Assembly: GCA_964444885.1 (NCBI GenBank) | Contig: CAYUIZ010000004.1 | Location: forward strand, 1-64,000 | Length of the DNA: 64,000 bases | Reading direction: 5' to 3' | DNA from: CAYRGQ01 sp964444885 | GTDB lineage: Bacteria > Bacteroidota > Bacteroidia > Sphingobacteriales > Sphingobacteriaceae | In this document: positions 26,191 through 36,523 of the stretch, one piece after another | Position numbering within the stretch: position 1 is the stretch's first letter | How the letters are laid out: each line of letters starts with the position of its first letter | Made by a program: the position numbers and the translations under genes | Notes under the pieces: generated by a model | Databases searched by the model: none | What the model saw: only the letters and a program-made list of their open reading frames with translations | What the model was told of the DNA's origin: nothing

Positions 26191-27939
26191 ATGTTACCGA
26201 GAACATTAATATCCTGCCTTCTGCTGGCGTGGTCGATGGCCGCAAACAGCCAGCTCAATCCCCTTAAACTGATTTCACCGGCTCAAGACAGCTTAGTTGT
26301 AACGGGCTCACTCACCTACTTGCGGGGTATTGGCGACCCGTCGGCGACGCTCTGGCTAGACGGCGAGGAGGTTACCATCTACGGAACAGGTGCCTTTGCC
26401 GCGGCCATCCGGCTGGAAGAAGGACCTAATGAATCCCTGCTAACCTATACGAAAGGGAAAGATACGCTGCATCGCCGCCTGGTGTTTGAATACCAGCGGC
26501 CTGCGCCCCCGCAGCCCACGGAAGGTTTTGCCATCGATTACGCCAAGGTGCTGCCCGGAGGCAATCTGTGGGTGCGGCCGGGTGATGCGCTGCAGGTAGA
26601 GATGAAGGCGACACCGGGAATGCGCGCTTCGTTTATGGGTGTACCCATGGCGGAGCTGGATACGGCGATGGCGGGCGTCGCGGGCATTTACCGAGGCGAG
26701 TATTTCGTCAAGGAAACCGACGGATTGGAGGATACCCCTATCCGTTTCGAACTGCATAACGAGGCTGCCGGCAAGACCATCGCCGTCCAAAGCCAGGAGA
26801 AAGTGCGCGTGCTGGCACAGCCTCATGCGTTGATTGGCGTAACAACCGGTGAAAATATCCAGCTATCCTACGGGCTGGGGACCGATCGGCTCGGCGGTGC
26901 CAAAATGGGCGCGCTGGATGCCGGTGTCAAAGTGGAAATTACCGGGCGTGTCGCCGACATGTACCGCGTCCGCCTGTCAAGCATCCGTCAGGCCTATATT
27001 CCTGTGGGCAACGTGCAGATTCTGCCGGGCGTACATTTCCGTCCGAGTTCCTTGGTGGGCAGTTGGTCGGTCAGTCCGGGCGACGGCCATGACGCAGTTC
27101 GCTTGCGTCTCGATGACCGGCTGCCGTACACCAGCGTGATGCGCAGCCACGAACGCCTCATTGTCGTCGATGTTTACGGCGCCGTATCCAACACCAACTG
27201 GATTACGCAAAAAAGCAACCTGCAGGCTATCCAGAATGTGTGGTACGAACAGGTCGAGAAGGACATGTTCCGGGTGTTTATCGAGTTGAAAAGCGACGTG
27301 TTCTGGGGTTATGGTATTGGGTATGAGGGCAACTTATTGGTCATCAAAGTAAAGCCGCAGCCTGCGCGTCTGGCGCTGAACGGGATGACCATTGTCGTGG
27401 ACGCGGGCCACGGCGGCACCAACCGGGGCGCAGTGAGCATGACCGGCGTGCTGGAGAAAGACCTCAACCTGGCGATGGCACTCAAGCTTCGCCGTGCCTT
27501 GGAGCGTGAAGGGGCGAATGTCGTTATGACGCGCGAAACCGACCGTGGCGTCAACAACGCCTACCGTGTGCGCTGGGCCAAGGAACAGAATCCTGATTTG
27601 CTGATCAGCATTCACTGCAATGCCTCCGCGAACCCATTGGCACAGGGCGGCTCCACGTTTTATAAGCACCACGCGCTACGCGCTCCCTCGCAGTATATTT
27701 ACGAAGAAATGCTGACCCTGGGTCTCGCCGACTACGGGAATGTGGGTGGTTTCAATTTCATGCTCAACGCGCCCACGGAATTCCCATCCGTGCTGGTAGA
27801 GGTTGCGTTCATGTCCAATCCAGCCGACGAGGAGAAACTGGTCGACCCGGCTTTTCGATCGGATTTGGCCGAAAGCGTTGTCCGGGGGTTGAAGAATTAC
27901 CTGAAAGCCATAAAGCACCAAGGCCGTCCCCATTCATAG
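26191..27939 (+). CDS. N-acetylmuramoyl-L-alanine amidase (Amidase_3)
   Basis: A 582-aa exported zinc amidase that cuts the bond between MurNAc and the stem peptide. A signal peptide (MLPRTLISCLLLAWSMAANS) is followed by a large N-terminal region (about residues 20-390) with beta-rich, SH3-like or AMIN-like pieces of unclear family. The catalytic domain spans about 394-575: the zinc His in VVDAGHGG, Glu in VLEKDLNLAM, His in LISIHCNASA and the catalytic Glu in VLVEVAFMSN. The extra N-terminal domains are longer than in typical AmiC. It lies 3.9 kb before the muramidase locus, separated from it by a convergent gene. Confidence 0.9.
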   Translation: MLPRTLISCLLLAWSMAANSQLNPLKLISPAQDSLVVTGSLTYLRGIGDPSATLWLDGEEVTIYGTGAFAAAIRLEEGPNESLLTYTKGKDTLHRRLVFEYQRPAPPQPTEGFAIDYAKVLPGGNLWVRPGDALQVEMKATPGMRASFMGVPMAELDTAMAGVAGIYRGEYFVKETDGLEDTPIRFELHNEAAGKTIAVQSQEKVRVLAQPHALIGVTTGENIQLSYGLGTDRLGGAKMGALDAGVKVEITGRVADMYRVRLSSIRQAYIPVGNVQILPGVHFRPSSLVGSWSVSPGDGHDAVRLRLDDRLPYTSVMRSHERLIVVDVYGAVSNTNWITQKSNLQAIQNVWYEQVEKDMFRVFIELKSDVFWGYGIGYEGNLLVIKVKPQPARLALNGMTIVVDAGHGGTNRGAVSMTGVLEKDLNLAMALKLRRALEREGANVVMTRETDRGVNNAYRVRWAKEQNPDLLISIHCNASANPLAQGGSTFYKHHALRAPSQYIYEEMLTLGLADYGNVGGFNFMLNAPTEFPSVLVEVAFMSNPADEEKLVDPAFRSDLAESVVRGLKNYLKAIKHQGRPHS

Positions 27940-27974
27940 GCGGAGGACATCGGTAGACTGGCTCCAAGGGGGGA

Positions 27975-28030
27975 AGCCTTTTCCGAAGCAGGCCAAGTGC
28001 TGTGGCTCGCACCCAACTTCGAAAAAGGCT
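27975..28030. repeat. Long inverted repeat between convergent genes
   Basis: AGCCTTTTCCGAAG (27975-27988) pairs with CTTCGAAAAAGGCT (28017-28030) in 13 of 14 positions around a 28-nt loop. The loop can form a small inner GCCA/TGGC stem. No T-run follows on either strand. It lies between the stop of the amidase gene and the stop of the CxxCH lipoprotein gene, so it may limit read-through in both directions. Confidence 0.65.
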
Positions 28031-28036
28031 GGGCGA

Positions 28037-31000
28037 TTATGATCCCGTCAATGTCGCCAAGAAGGCCACTACATCCCGAATCTCGCGGGACGACAAGACA
28101 CCTTTCATGTCCGTCATGCTGGACGGCGATAACGTTTTTTCCTGAATGCGGGTATGTGCAATAGTTTCGTCCACGCCACCCTTGCGCAGGCGCACGCCGC
28201 GGTCGTCTTCGCCCTGGAAAATGCCCGAGATGGTTTCCCCGTCCTCAAGCGTCAGGATCACGATGCCATAGCCCGGCGCGATGCGCTTTCCGGGGTCGAT
28301 CAAGGCTTCCAGCAGTTCCTCGCGATCTAACGCATTGGCAATGTTATCCAGCCCCGGTCCAGCATTGCCTCCTTGGTTGTTATACCCGTGGCAACGGATG
28401 CATTGGGCTTGTTGGTTTTGCAGGAAAACAGCACGGCCTCGCCAGGCATTGCCTCCGTATAAGGTGTTGTAGTACTCGGCATTTAGCCCTTCGGGGCTCA
28501 GTTGTCGAACGATCGTAGCATAGCGCGTAGCCAGCGGTTCCGAACGCGTGCTATCGATGGCCTCCCGTAGCTCGAGGTAGGTGGCAGGGCTTACCTGCCC
28601 GCGCTCCATCCGGTCAAGCAGTCGGGTAAATACGCTTTCGGAATGCTGCAGCGGCACCTTCCCTAAGGTCATGATTGCCGCCTGCTGCTCCTCCTCCGTT
28701 TTCGTGTCGATGACGTCTGCCAGTAACGCGGCCATCGTCTCCGGGGCGATGTTCATGTTGGCCAGCAAGTCAAGGCCCGTCACGCGAACCGACTTCTCCG
28801 CATCGGCGAGGGCCAGCTTGATGGCGTGGCCTTGTTGCGGCACATTCAGTTGCACCAGGGTGCGCAGGGCAGCCGTGCGCATGTCAGGGGCGGCATCCGC
28901 TTCCATCCGGGCCAGCAAGACATCAACAGCCGCGTCGATGCCAATGTTTCCAATGGCTTTAGCCGCACTTAGCCGCACGGGCAGCTCATTGTCGAGCAAC
29001 AGGTCGGTGTAAAACTGGCTTGTGTTCGCCCGCAGCGTGTTCGCATCGCGTTCGATGGGACCATGGTAACGGCCGTCTACGCGGTTGAGCACCGAGGGTG
29101 ACGCAAATGTGCCCAATGCGTCCGATGCTTCACTGCGCATGGCTACGGGATGGCTTGTCTGTTGTGTATATTGCACCAGGGCTTCCATGTTTTCGGGATT
29201 GCCTACGCGCAGGTTGGCGTTGATCGCACGGCGGATGAGCGCCTCGTTGGTAAACGAAGTACGGTTTAGCACGTCTGCCAGTGCGGGCAAAGCGTCTTCA
29301 ATCGACAAGTCGTCGTTGATGGCCCGCGCAGCCTCCGTGACGATAAATTCATCTTCATCATTCAAAAACTGTGCTACGCCAGCGTGGGAAAGGTGGCGCA
29401 AGGCGACGACGGCGGCAATGCGCAACGCGCGCGACGAATGCGTCGATAAGGCAACGATCGGATCGGCTTGCCCGATGCGTGCCAAGGCTAATGCGCCCGC
29501 ATGGCGCAGGTAGGCATCCTTGTCGTCGTTGGCTTCCAGCATCGCAATAAGGGGTTGAATAGCTGCTTCGTGACCGACGCGTCCGAGCGCCTCAGCAGCG
29601 AAAAAACGCACCCGCGACTGCGCATCGGCCAGCAAAGGAATTAGCGCGCTGCCCGCATCAGCATAGCGGATGTCTCCTAGCCACTTGGCTGCTTGGGCGC
29701 GGATTTCCTCATCGGTGTCGCGGAGCAGGGGCAGGAGCAGTTCCGCGTGTGATGCGGTGGACCGCGCCATTTGGCTGATGCCCCATATGCCGTGTACGCG
29801 CGCGAGTTGCGACTCGGTTTGCTGGATCGCTTCTTCGAAAACAGCAACCCCGTCCTTGCCACGAGTTGCCAGCGCAAACTGTGCCTTTTGCCGCACGCGC
29901 ATATCATCATGCCGCAGGAGGGAAGCGAGTTCCGCATCTTTCTTTTTGCTGAAGTCTTGGGGCAGCAGGTTTTTTACTTCCTCGCGGATGGCTGTGGTAG
30001 CCTGTGTCTCGTCATCCAGTTTCCAGATTCGTCCGTATTCGCGCGTGCCCCAGCCGTCTATCCAGTCGGCAACGTACAAGGCACCATCCGGCCCGATATC
30101 CAGTGCCGTGGCCAAGATGCCGCCGAGGATCTTACCGTGGTCGCCCAGCTTGAAAGAGGCGCCGTCCGCTTCGAGTTTAAAATGGTGGACGCCGGAGCTG
30201 GAGGGCGTGCCGTAAAATTCGGCAATGAAAAAGCTGTTGTGAAACTTGGGGCCGAGCGCCGTACCGGGGTTATAGGCCATGCCAGCGGGACCGCCCACAT
30301 AGTTGGTGATGCAGGGCGTGATGTATGCGGCTTGGCCTTCGAACCGTGGCAAATGCATATTTTCGGCCATCCAAACGTTGTATCCGTTATTCTTAGGGTC
30401 ACGATATTTTCCAAACTGCCAGTTGGTCCGCCAGCCGGCGTCCGAGCCGTTGACCACGTAGACCAGGCGTTCACGTTCGCCCGCATGGTCGCCATCATTG
30501 TCTACGCTGATGATGTTGGCGTATTCGTCGAAAACAAACTGGTGCGTGTTACGCAGGCCGTGGGCAAAGATTTCAAAATCCGACCCGTCGGGATTGGAGC
30601 GCGCGATGACGCCCGAGTTGGGGTGTTCCCATTGGGTGCCGTCAGGGGCAGTGACATTGGCGCCGATGTCACCGATTTGCCAATATAGGCGTCCGTCAGG
30701 TCCCATCTTCACGCCGGACATGCCGTGCCCGCTGAAACCGATGTGTACGCCATAGCCGTGTGAAATCGACTTCTTTTTGTCCGGAATACCATCGCCATCA
30801 GTATCCGTGAGGTGCCACAGGTCGGGGGCCACGTTCAGGTAGAGGTCGTCGCCGTCGGCAAAGATGCCTGCGGTCACGTCGGTAATTTCCTCATGGAAAT
30901 CGTGTACGATCAGTTGGGACCGGTCCGCAATCCCGTCGCCCGATATGTCCTCGACGCGGTAGACACGTTCTTTTTGGACGGTCAGGTCGCGCCAGTCGTG

Positions 31001-31423
31001 TGAGCCGTCCCCGTTAAGGTCGGCCAGCCAGGTGTTACGGAGGCTGTTTTCAGGCGAAAGCTCCTCGCGCAGGAAGGCACGCCGGTCTTCGACGGTTTGG
31101 AAAGCAATGGAGGGGATTTCCCAGTCGCGGTGCCCACGGATGTCGAACTCCGAGTTTTTCTGGCGCTCGGTGGTCGTGTAGAAAAGCCGTCCGTGATCGT
31201 CGATGTCCATGGCCACGGGCGAAATAATCAGGGAGTCCATGGCCCACAGGCTCAGGCTCAGGGTACCGTCTACCTCGGCTTGGACGGTGGACTCGATATC
31301 CTTGGCGATGCGTGCGCTCTCCGCCGGATCAAACTCCGTGGCGGGTGGCAAATTGTTTGCGGCTTTGTTTTTACAGGCAAAAGCAATTGCCAGTAGACCA
31401 GCTGCAAGGGCTAATTTTCTCAT
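28037..31423 (-). CDS. Giant c-type cytochrome lipoprotein with beta-propeller and HEAT repeats (PVC-type CxxCH protein)
   Basis: A 1128-aa protein with a lipobox (AIAFAC, Cys17). The N-terminal third (about 45-480) is a sugar-dehydrogenase-like beta-propeller: HGYGVHIGFSGHGMSGVKMG and ALDIGPDGALYVADWIDGWG are typical of PVC-type dehydrogenases. HEAT-like repeats fill about 500-930. The C-terminal about 120 residues are a c-type cytochrome: one CxxCH (CIRCH, about residue 1006) with a distal SPSSMTDMKG methionine. The family is common in Planctomycetes and Bacteroidota and is thought to oxidise sugars or alcohols; substrate is unknown. It is transcribed alone, divergent from the muramidase operon. 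Confidence 0.88.
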   Translation of the reverse strand: MRKLALAAGLLAIAFACKNKAANNLPPATEFDPAESARIAKDIESTVQAEVDGTLSLSLWAMDSLIISPVAMDIDDHGRLFYTTTERQKNSEFDIRGHRDWEIPSIAFQTVEDRRAFLREELSPENSLRNTWLADLNGDGSHDWRDLTVQKERVYRVEDISGDGIADRSQLIVHDFHEEITDVTAGIFADGDDLYLNVAPDLWHLTDTDGDGIPDKKKSISHGYGVHIGFSGHGMSGVKMGPDGRLYWQIGDIGANVTAPDGTQWEHPNSGVIARSNPDGSDFEIFAHGLRNTHQFVFDEYANIISVDNDGDHAGERERLVYVVNGSDAGWRTNWQFGKYRDPKNNGYNVWMAENMHLPRFEGQAAYITPCITNYVGGPAGMAYNPGTALGPKFHNSFFIAEFYGTPSSSGVHHFKLEADGASFKLGDHGKILGGILATALDIGPDGALYVADWIDGWGTREYGRIWKLDDETQATTAIREEVKNLLPQDFSKKKDAELASLLRHDDMRVRQKAQFALATRGKDGVAVFEEAIQQTESQLARVHGIWGISQMARSTASHAELLLPLLRDTDEEIRAQAAKWLGDIRYADAGSALIPLLADAQSRVRFFAAEALGRVGHEAAIQPLIAMLEANDDKDAYLRHAGALALARIGQADPIVALSTHSSRALRIAAVVALRHLSHAGVAQFLNDEDEFIVTEAARAINDDLSIEDALPALADVLNRTSFTNEALIRRAINANLRVGNPENMEALVQYTQQTSHPVAMRSEASDALGTFASPSVLNRVDGRYHGPIERDANTLRANTSQFYTDLLLDNELPVRLSAAKAIGNIGIDAAVDVLLARMEADAAPDMRTAALRTLVQLNVPQQGHAIKLALADAEKSVRVTGLDLLANMNIAPETMAALLADVIDTKTEEEQQAAIMTLGKVPLQHSESVFTRLLDRMERGQVSPATYLELREAIDSTRSEPLATRYATIVRQLSPEGLNAEYYNTLYGGNAWRGRAVFLQNQQAQCIRCHGYNNQGGNAGPGLDNIANALDREELLEALIDPGKRIAPGYGIVILTLEDGETISGIFQGEDDRGVRLRKGGVDETIAHTRIQEKTLSPSSMTDMKGVLSSREIRDVVAFLATLTGS

Positions 31424-31820
31424 CAGGTGTGGCTTCTTGTTATTGGATGGGCTAATATAGCAATGGTTTTGAATAATTTTTAACGCAATGCTGTTTTCGT
31501 TTTAATCGTTTGCGGGTTATGCTGTCTGTAAGATCAGGTTGATGAAAATAAACTTCAAATAACGATAAAACCAGCAATGCATGCCTGTTTGCTGCTTTTT
31601 CGGCGTGATATTCGGTCTTTCATTCGTTCATTTGTGAATGTTCTTTAAAAAAACATGCACAAACATGCAGGATTTTAAAATATTTGTTTTATCATTGTTT
31701 AACCAATTGAGGAACGAATACCTAATTGCATACAGCGCGGTAGGGCGGACGTGGGCCGAGAAGTTGCATGCGTTACGGCTTTTTTTCTTAGTTAGCGATG
31801 TATGGCTTAACCAAAACACG
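31424..31820. other. Divergent intergenic region before the muramidase operon
   Basis: No gene seen. The last 180 nt can be read as an N-terminal extension of the NamZ frame, but that extension has no family or signal-peptide character. AAACATGCA is repeated (31651-31659 and 31661-31669), which could be an operator half-site pair. A seven-of-eight match to the -7 consensus is at 31679-31686 but has no -33 partner. Confidence 0.35.
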
Positions 31821-33017
31821 ATGAGTAAACCCCTGTTTTTTCTGAGTTTTTTCTTTCTGTTCGCATGTGGCCAAGCCGCGAATACAGGCAACAACGAGGA
31901 TGCTGCGGTGGCCGACGCGGGAATTGTTCCCGGCGCCGACCGTTTAGACCTGTATCTGCCTTTGCTGGAAGGGAAGACGGTGGGGCTGATGGGCAACCAA
32001 ACGTCGGTAGTGGGTGATGAACATCTGGTGGATGTGCTTTTGGAACGCGGCGTCGACCTGAAGTTTGCCTTTGCACCCGAACATGGGTTTCGTGGCAATA
32101 TCGAGCGGGGAGAATCCGTGAGTAACGAGGTGGACGAAAAGACCGGCTTGCCGTTGTATACCTTGTACGGCCGCAATGATAAGGCCGATTCAATCGTTGC
32201 GTCTGTCGACGTTATGATTTTTGATCTGCAAGACGTGGGAGCGCGCTTTTATACGTATATCACGTCCATGCACCGGGTGATGCAGCTTTGCGCCAACCAC
32301 GGCAAGACGTTAATCGTGTTGGATCGCCCCAATCCGAACGGGGATCAAATCGATGGCCCCGTGCGCAAAGACGATACGTTCAAATCGAATGTGAGCTATC
32401 ACAAGATTGCGATGATCCACGGGTTGACCGTGGGTGAATTGGCGCACATGATCAATGGCGAAGGCTGGCTTGACGGCGGCGCGCAGTGCGCGTTGGAGGT
32501 TATCCCCGTTGCCAATTACGACCATAGCATGCCGTATGAATTGCCCGTTATACCGTCGCCGAGCCTCCCTAATCACTTGTCGGTGCGGTTATATATGTCC
32601 CTGTGCTTGTTTGAGGGAACGGATGTAAGCGTGGGCCGGGGTACAGACTGGCCTTTCCAAGTCGTGGGGTATCCCCATCCGGATCTCGGTGAGTTCACGT
32701 TCACGCCCGGCGTTCGGGATGGGATGGCTTTGCATGTCGAGGGGCAGGGACAACTCAATTACGGTGTCGACCTACGGGACCTGGATCCCAATGAACAGAC
32801 TTTCACGCTGAAATATATCCTGGATTTCTATCATAACATGCCCGAGGGGGAAGAGTTCTTCACCCGCGCGGATTTTTTCGACAAGCTGGCCGGCACGGAC
32901 GAACTGCGCAAGCAGATCATCGCTGGACTCACCGAGGAAGAGATACGGGCGTCCTGGGCAGACGACCTGCAGGCCTATAAGGCCATGCGGGGGAAATATT
33001 TGCTGTATCCGGAATAG
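31821..33017 (+). CDS. namZ: Exo-beta-N-acetylmuramidase NamZ family lipoprotein (DUF1343, GH171)
   Basis: A 398-aa lipoprotein; lipobox FLFACG puts the lipidated Cys at residue 17. The DUF1343 family is now named NamZ after a Bacillus subtilis and Tannerella enzyme that removes MurNAc from the non-reducing end of peptidoglycan glycans (GH171). Family markers are GKTVGLMGNQTSVVGDEH, FAPEHGFRG, VDVMIFDLQDVGARFYTYI and SPSLPNHLSVRLY. I use the ATG at 31821 because it gives a clean lipoprotein signal; the upstream 61 codons in frame do not. It starts the ten-gene operon and is followed by susC after 59 nt. Confidence 0.93.
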   Translation: MSKPLFFLSFFFLFACGQAANTGNNEDAAVADAGIVPGADRLDLYLPLLEGKTVGLMGNQTSVVGDEHLVDVLLERGVDLKFAFAPEHGFRGNIERGESVSNEVDEKTGLPLYTLYGRNDKADSIVASVDVMIFDLQDVGARFYTYITSMHRVMQLCANHGKTLIVLDRPNPNGDQIDGPVRKDDTFKSNVSYHKIAMIHGLTVGELAHMINGEGWLDGGAQCALEVIPVANYDHSMPYELPVIPSPSLPNHLSVRLYMSLCLFEGTDVSVGRGTDWPFQVVGYPHPDLGEFTFTPGVRDGMALHVEGQGQLNYGVDLRDLDPNEQTFTLKYILDFYHNMPEGEEFFTRADFFDKLAGTDELRKQIIAGLTEEEIRASWADDLQAYKAMRGKYLLYPE

Positions 33018-33076
33018 CCGCTAAAGACACAATTATTATCTATTATGTATTTCCAAACCAATCAAATCTATTTGAC

Positions 33077-36000
33077 ATGAGAAGACTAGTACAACATGTG
33101 TTTATGGTCGTTTTCTCTATTTGCATCGTCCAACTTAGTTTCGGGGCGATGGAAGCAGCGGCCACAACACAACAGACCATCCAAGGAAGGGTGACCGACG
33201 CCGAGGGTGCTCCGTTATCAGGTGCGAGCGTGTCGGTTGTCGGGACGGCTGTTGCATCGATGACAGATGAAAACGGCAATTATACGATACAAGCGGCGCA
33301 GGGTTCGGTTTTGCGGATCAGCATGCTTGGTTTTCTGCCACAAGAGATTCGTGTAGACGGGACGCAGTTGAACGTTTCCTTGACCGCTGGCGACGTTAAC
33401 CTAGAAGAGGTCGTGGTGGTCGGCTACGGCGTTCAGAAAAAGGCACATTTGACAGGGGCGGTCTCTTCCGTCAATGCGGACGAAGTGTTTAATAGCCGGC
33501 CGATCCCCGATGCGGGCCGCGGCCTCCAAGGCGTGATCCCAGGATTATCCATCGCGATACCGAGTGGGGAAGTCGGCTCTGATCCCTTGATACGGATTCG
33601 TGGCCAAATCGGGTCGATTGCGGGGTCTGCAGAACCCTTGATCTTGGTTGATAACGTCGAGATTCCCAGCATCCAGATGATTAACCCGAACGACATTGAA
33701 ACGGTGACCGTATTGAAAGACGCGTCAGCCGCCGCCATTTACGGTGCCAAAGCGGCTTTCGGTGTCTTATTGATTACTACGAAAAAAGGGGCGAGCATCG
33801 AAACCGACAACATTACTTATTCGACCAATTTTGCTTGGCAAGCGCCATCTAGGCCATTCGATATTGCAGGCATAGACGGGTTGGAGTACACGTTGGAGGC
33901 ACATGAAAACATGAAGCAGCCAGGGCCGGCCGGTGGATTCTGGCGGGTCAGTCGCGAAAGCTTTGAACGGATCAAGCAATGGCAAGCGGAGTATGGTGAC
34001 GTTGTCGGCCCGTACGATCCGGTGGTATTTAACCGGGATTGGTATTTTGACGGCAATGACAAATTCGGCCTGCGCCTTTACGACCCCGCGGGCGTGATGG
34101 TAAAGGATAGGGCTTTTTCGCAAATACACAATCTTAGTCTAGCTGGCAGGCGAGGCAACACCAACTATAACCTCAGCGCGGGTTTTACCGGGCAAGAGGG
34201 GATGATGCGGCCCGCACCACATGACGATTTTAGACGGTTTACATCGAGTCTGAGCGTGTCGACGAGGGTAACGGACTTTCTTTCCGTTCGCGGTACGGCC
34301 ATGTATTCGGACGCAACGAAGCGTTATCCGTTTTCGGCAACCGGCTTTGGCGCGGATCCTTGGCTGTATCTCTACCGGTGGAGCCGGTTGTTTCCCACAG
34401 GTGTGCAAGAACTGGGCGAACGAATTCGTGACCCCTATACCGACACGCAAGATGCCCATACCGCATACGACCAAAATCGTTTTACTAATTTGAGCATAGG
34501 CACGACGGTCGACTTCACCAGCAATTGGGATTTGCAAGCCGATTACACGTTCTCCAGCCGGTTTAACTCTGACCGGTGGTCGTTGCCTACGTTTGAGGGC
34601 GGCTTGCATTGGTACGCGCCGGTAGCATGGCTAGACGAAGCGGGCAACCGGGTATATGTAGACGAGCAAGGTAACATTACCGAGTCGGGTGGCGTGCCGG
34701 GCTATCGTTTCCCGATGACGGAATATGTGGGCAGCGACCAAAGCTATTACCACCAGGCTTCGCTGGGTTCAGCCAGGCATACGGTCAACGCCTTTTCAAC
34801 ATATAGTTTGAACTTGGACGACAAGCATGATATCAAATTAATGGTCGGTACCAACATTGTTGCTTATCGGTGGAACAACCACTGGTCGAGACGAGGGGAT
34901 CTGATAAACCGGGATAACCCGCAATTTGGGTTTACGGTCGGTACGCCCACCGTGGGTGGCGACGCGTACTGGGATTCGCAAGCCGGTTTCTTCGGACGGG
35001 CGAATTACTCCTTTATGGATAAGTACTTGCTCGAAGCCAGCCTGCGCTACGACGGAACGTCGATATTCCCTCAACACCTGAGGTGGCAGTGGTATCCGTC
35101 GATATCAGGTGGCTGGGTGGTTTCCCAGGAGCAATTTATGCAGTCGCTCAATCCGGTGCTGAGTTTTGCCAAGCTCCGGGCATCTTGGGGTAGCATTGGC
35201 GACCAATCCGTGCCAAACAACCTGTATATCCCACGCATGGGTTTCTCGCAAAATAACTGGCTGGCGCCCAATGGTGATCGCTACTTCCAGCTAGGAACCC
35301 CGCCGCCTGTTTCGGCGAATATTTCCTGGCAGCGTATCGAGCACCTTAATCTAGGAGCCGACTTCCGCTTCTTCAACAATCGTTTAGGCCTTGTGGCCGA
35401 ATGGTTCCAGCGCGACACGCGAGACATGATCATCCCCGGGGATGCTTTGCCAGCTACATTTGGCGCTAGTGCTCCACAAGGCAACTTCGGAAACCTGAGG
35501 ACCCGTGGCTGGGAATTGGCTGCTGACTACAGCCACATATTTGACAACGGCCTCCGTATTACGGCCAACGCGAATATCTCGGATGCGGTCACCACCATTA
35601 CTAAAGGCGCTGACTACCAGTTGCCTTGGGAAAACCGAAGCTTGGGCAATCAGTTTGCTACAGGCAGAAGGTATGGAGACGTATATGGCTACGTCACCGA
35701 TCGCTTATTCCAAAAAGACGATTTTGTTTATGATGCGAACGGGGATTTCGTCCAAACAACAATCATATTCGATGGTGTAGCTAAGCAAACGAATGTGTTG
35801 GCCGGCGACAACCCGGTATACCAGACTTATTTTGAAGATGGCAACCAAGTGATGCTCATCAGCCCAGGCGACGTGAAGTTTGTGGACGTGGATGGCGATG
35901 GATATATCACCCCCGGCACCAATACGTTTGGCAATCCGGGCGACCAAGTGGTCATCGGCAACACGACGCCGAGATATCAATATGGATTCCGTTTAGGAGC

Positions 36001-36505
36001 CGATTTCAAAGGGTTTGACTTGTCCGTATTTTTGCAAGGCGTGGGGCAGCGCGCGATATGGGGCAACGGCCAGCTGGCCATCCCCGGATACCACGTGCGC
36101 GATGGTGCGATGCCACAGACCTTTGCTGGTGATTTCTGGAAAGAGGACCGTACCGATGCCTTCTACCCACGGGCTTGGCATTTAGGCGGTGTGAATTCGG
36201 GCTTTGTGATGCGCCCTCAATCCCGTTACATGTTGGATATGTCTTACCTGCGTGTGAAGAACATCACGCTGGGCTATACCTTGCCACAGCACCTGCTGAA
36301 TAGGGTGAAGCTGTCCAATACGCGGATTTTCCTGTCGTTGGAAAATATCCTCACGTTTGACAACCTGCGCGGACTGCCGATCGATCCCGAAGCAATCAGC
36401 GGCTACTCCATGCTGCAAGGCGGCGGCAACTACAACCTCGGGCGGACGGGTACGTCGAACCCGACGTTTAGCTCCGCATCCGTGGGTATTCAAATTGGTC
36501 TTTAA
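33077..36505 (+). CDS. SusC/RagA family TonB-linked outer-membrane transporter
   Basis: A 1142-aa outer-membrane protein that imports oligosaccharides with its SusD partner. After a signal peptide (ending about residue 28) come a carboxypeptidase-regulatory-like domain (QGRVTDAEGAPLSGASV), the motif LEEVVVVGYG that precedes the plug, the plug (DAGRGLQGVIPGL, LVDNVEI, VTVLKDASAAAIYGAKAAFG) and a long beta-barrel. The last residues are QIGL, not the more usual aromatic ending. It is second in the muramidase operon; SusD starts 18 nt after its stop, so the pair is coupled. The cargo is unknown but MurNAc-containing fragments fit the context. Confidence 0.97.
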   Translation: MRRLVQHVFMVVFSICIVQLSFGAMEAAATTQQTIQGRVTDAEGAPLSGASVSVVGTAVASMTDENGNYTIQAAQGSVLRISMLGFLPQEIRVDGTQLNVSLTAGDVNLEEVVVVGYGVQKKAHLTGAVSSVNADEVFNSRPIPDAGRGLQGVIPGLSIAIPSGEVGSDPLIRIRGQIGSIAGSAEPLILVDNVEIPSIQMINPNDIETVTVLKDASAAAIYGAKAAFGVLLITTKKGASIETDNITYSTNFAWQAPSRPFDIAGIDGLEYTLEAHENMKQPGPAGGFWRVSRESFERIKQWQAEYGDVVGPYDPVVFNRDWYFDGNDKFGLRLYDPAGVMVKDRAFSQIHNLSLAGRRGNTNYNLSAGFTGQEGMMRPAPHDDFRRFTSSLSVSTRVTDFLSVRGTAMYSDATKRYPFSATGFGADPWLYLYRWSRLFPTGVQELGERIRDPYTDTQDAHTAYDQNRFTNLSIGTTVDFTSNWDLQADYTFSSRFNSDRWSLPTFEGGLHWYAPVAWLDEAGNRVYVDEQGNITESGGVPGYRFPMTEYVGSDQSYYHQASLGSARHTVNAFSTYSLNLDDKHDIKLMVGTNIVAYRWNNHWSRRGDLINRDNPQFGFTVGTPTVGGDAYWDSQAGFFGRANYSFMDKYLLEASLRYDGTSIFPQHLRWQWYPSISGGWVVSQEQFMQSLNPVLSFAKLRASWGSIGDQSVPNNLYIPRMGFSQNNWLAPNGDRYFQLGTPPPVSANISWQRIEHLNLGADFRFFNNRLGLVAEWFQRDTRDMIIPGDALPATFGASAPQGNFGNLRTRGWELAADYSHIFDNGLRITANANISDAVTTITKGADYQLPWENRSLGNQFATGRRYGDVYGYVTDRLFQKDDFVYDANGDFVQTTIIFDGVAKQTNVLAGDNPVYQTYFEDGNQVMLISPGDVKFVDVDGDGYITPGTNTFGNPGDQVVIGNTTPRYQYGFRLGADFKGFDLSVFLQGVGQRAIWGNGQLAIPGYHVRDGAMPQTFAGDFWKEDRTDAFYPRAWHLGGVNSGFVMRPQSRYMLDMSYLRVKNITLGYTLPQHLLNRVKLSNTRIFLSLENILTFDNLRGLPIDPEAISGYSMLQGGGNYNLGRTGTSNPTFSSASVGIQIGL

Positions 36506-36523
36506 CGTAAAAACGAAAGAAAA

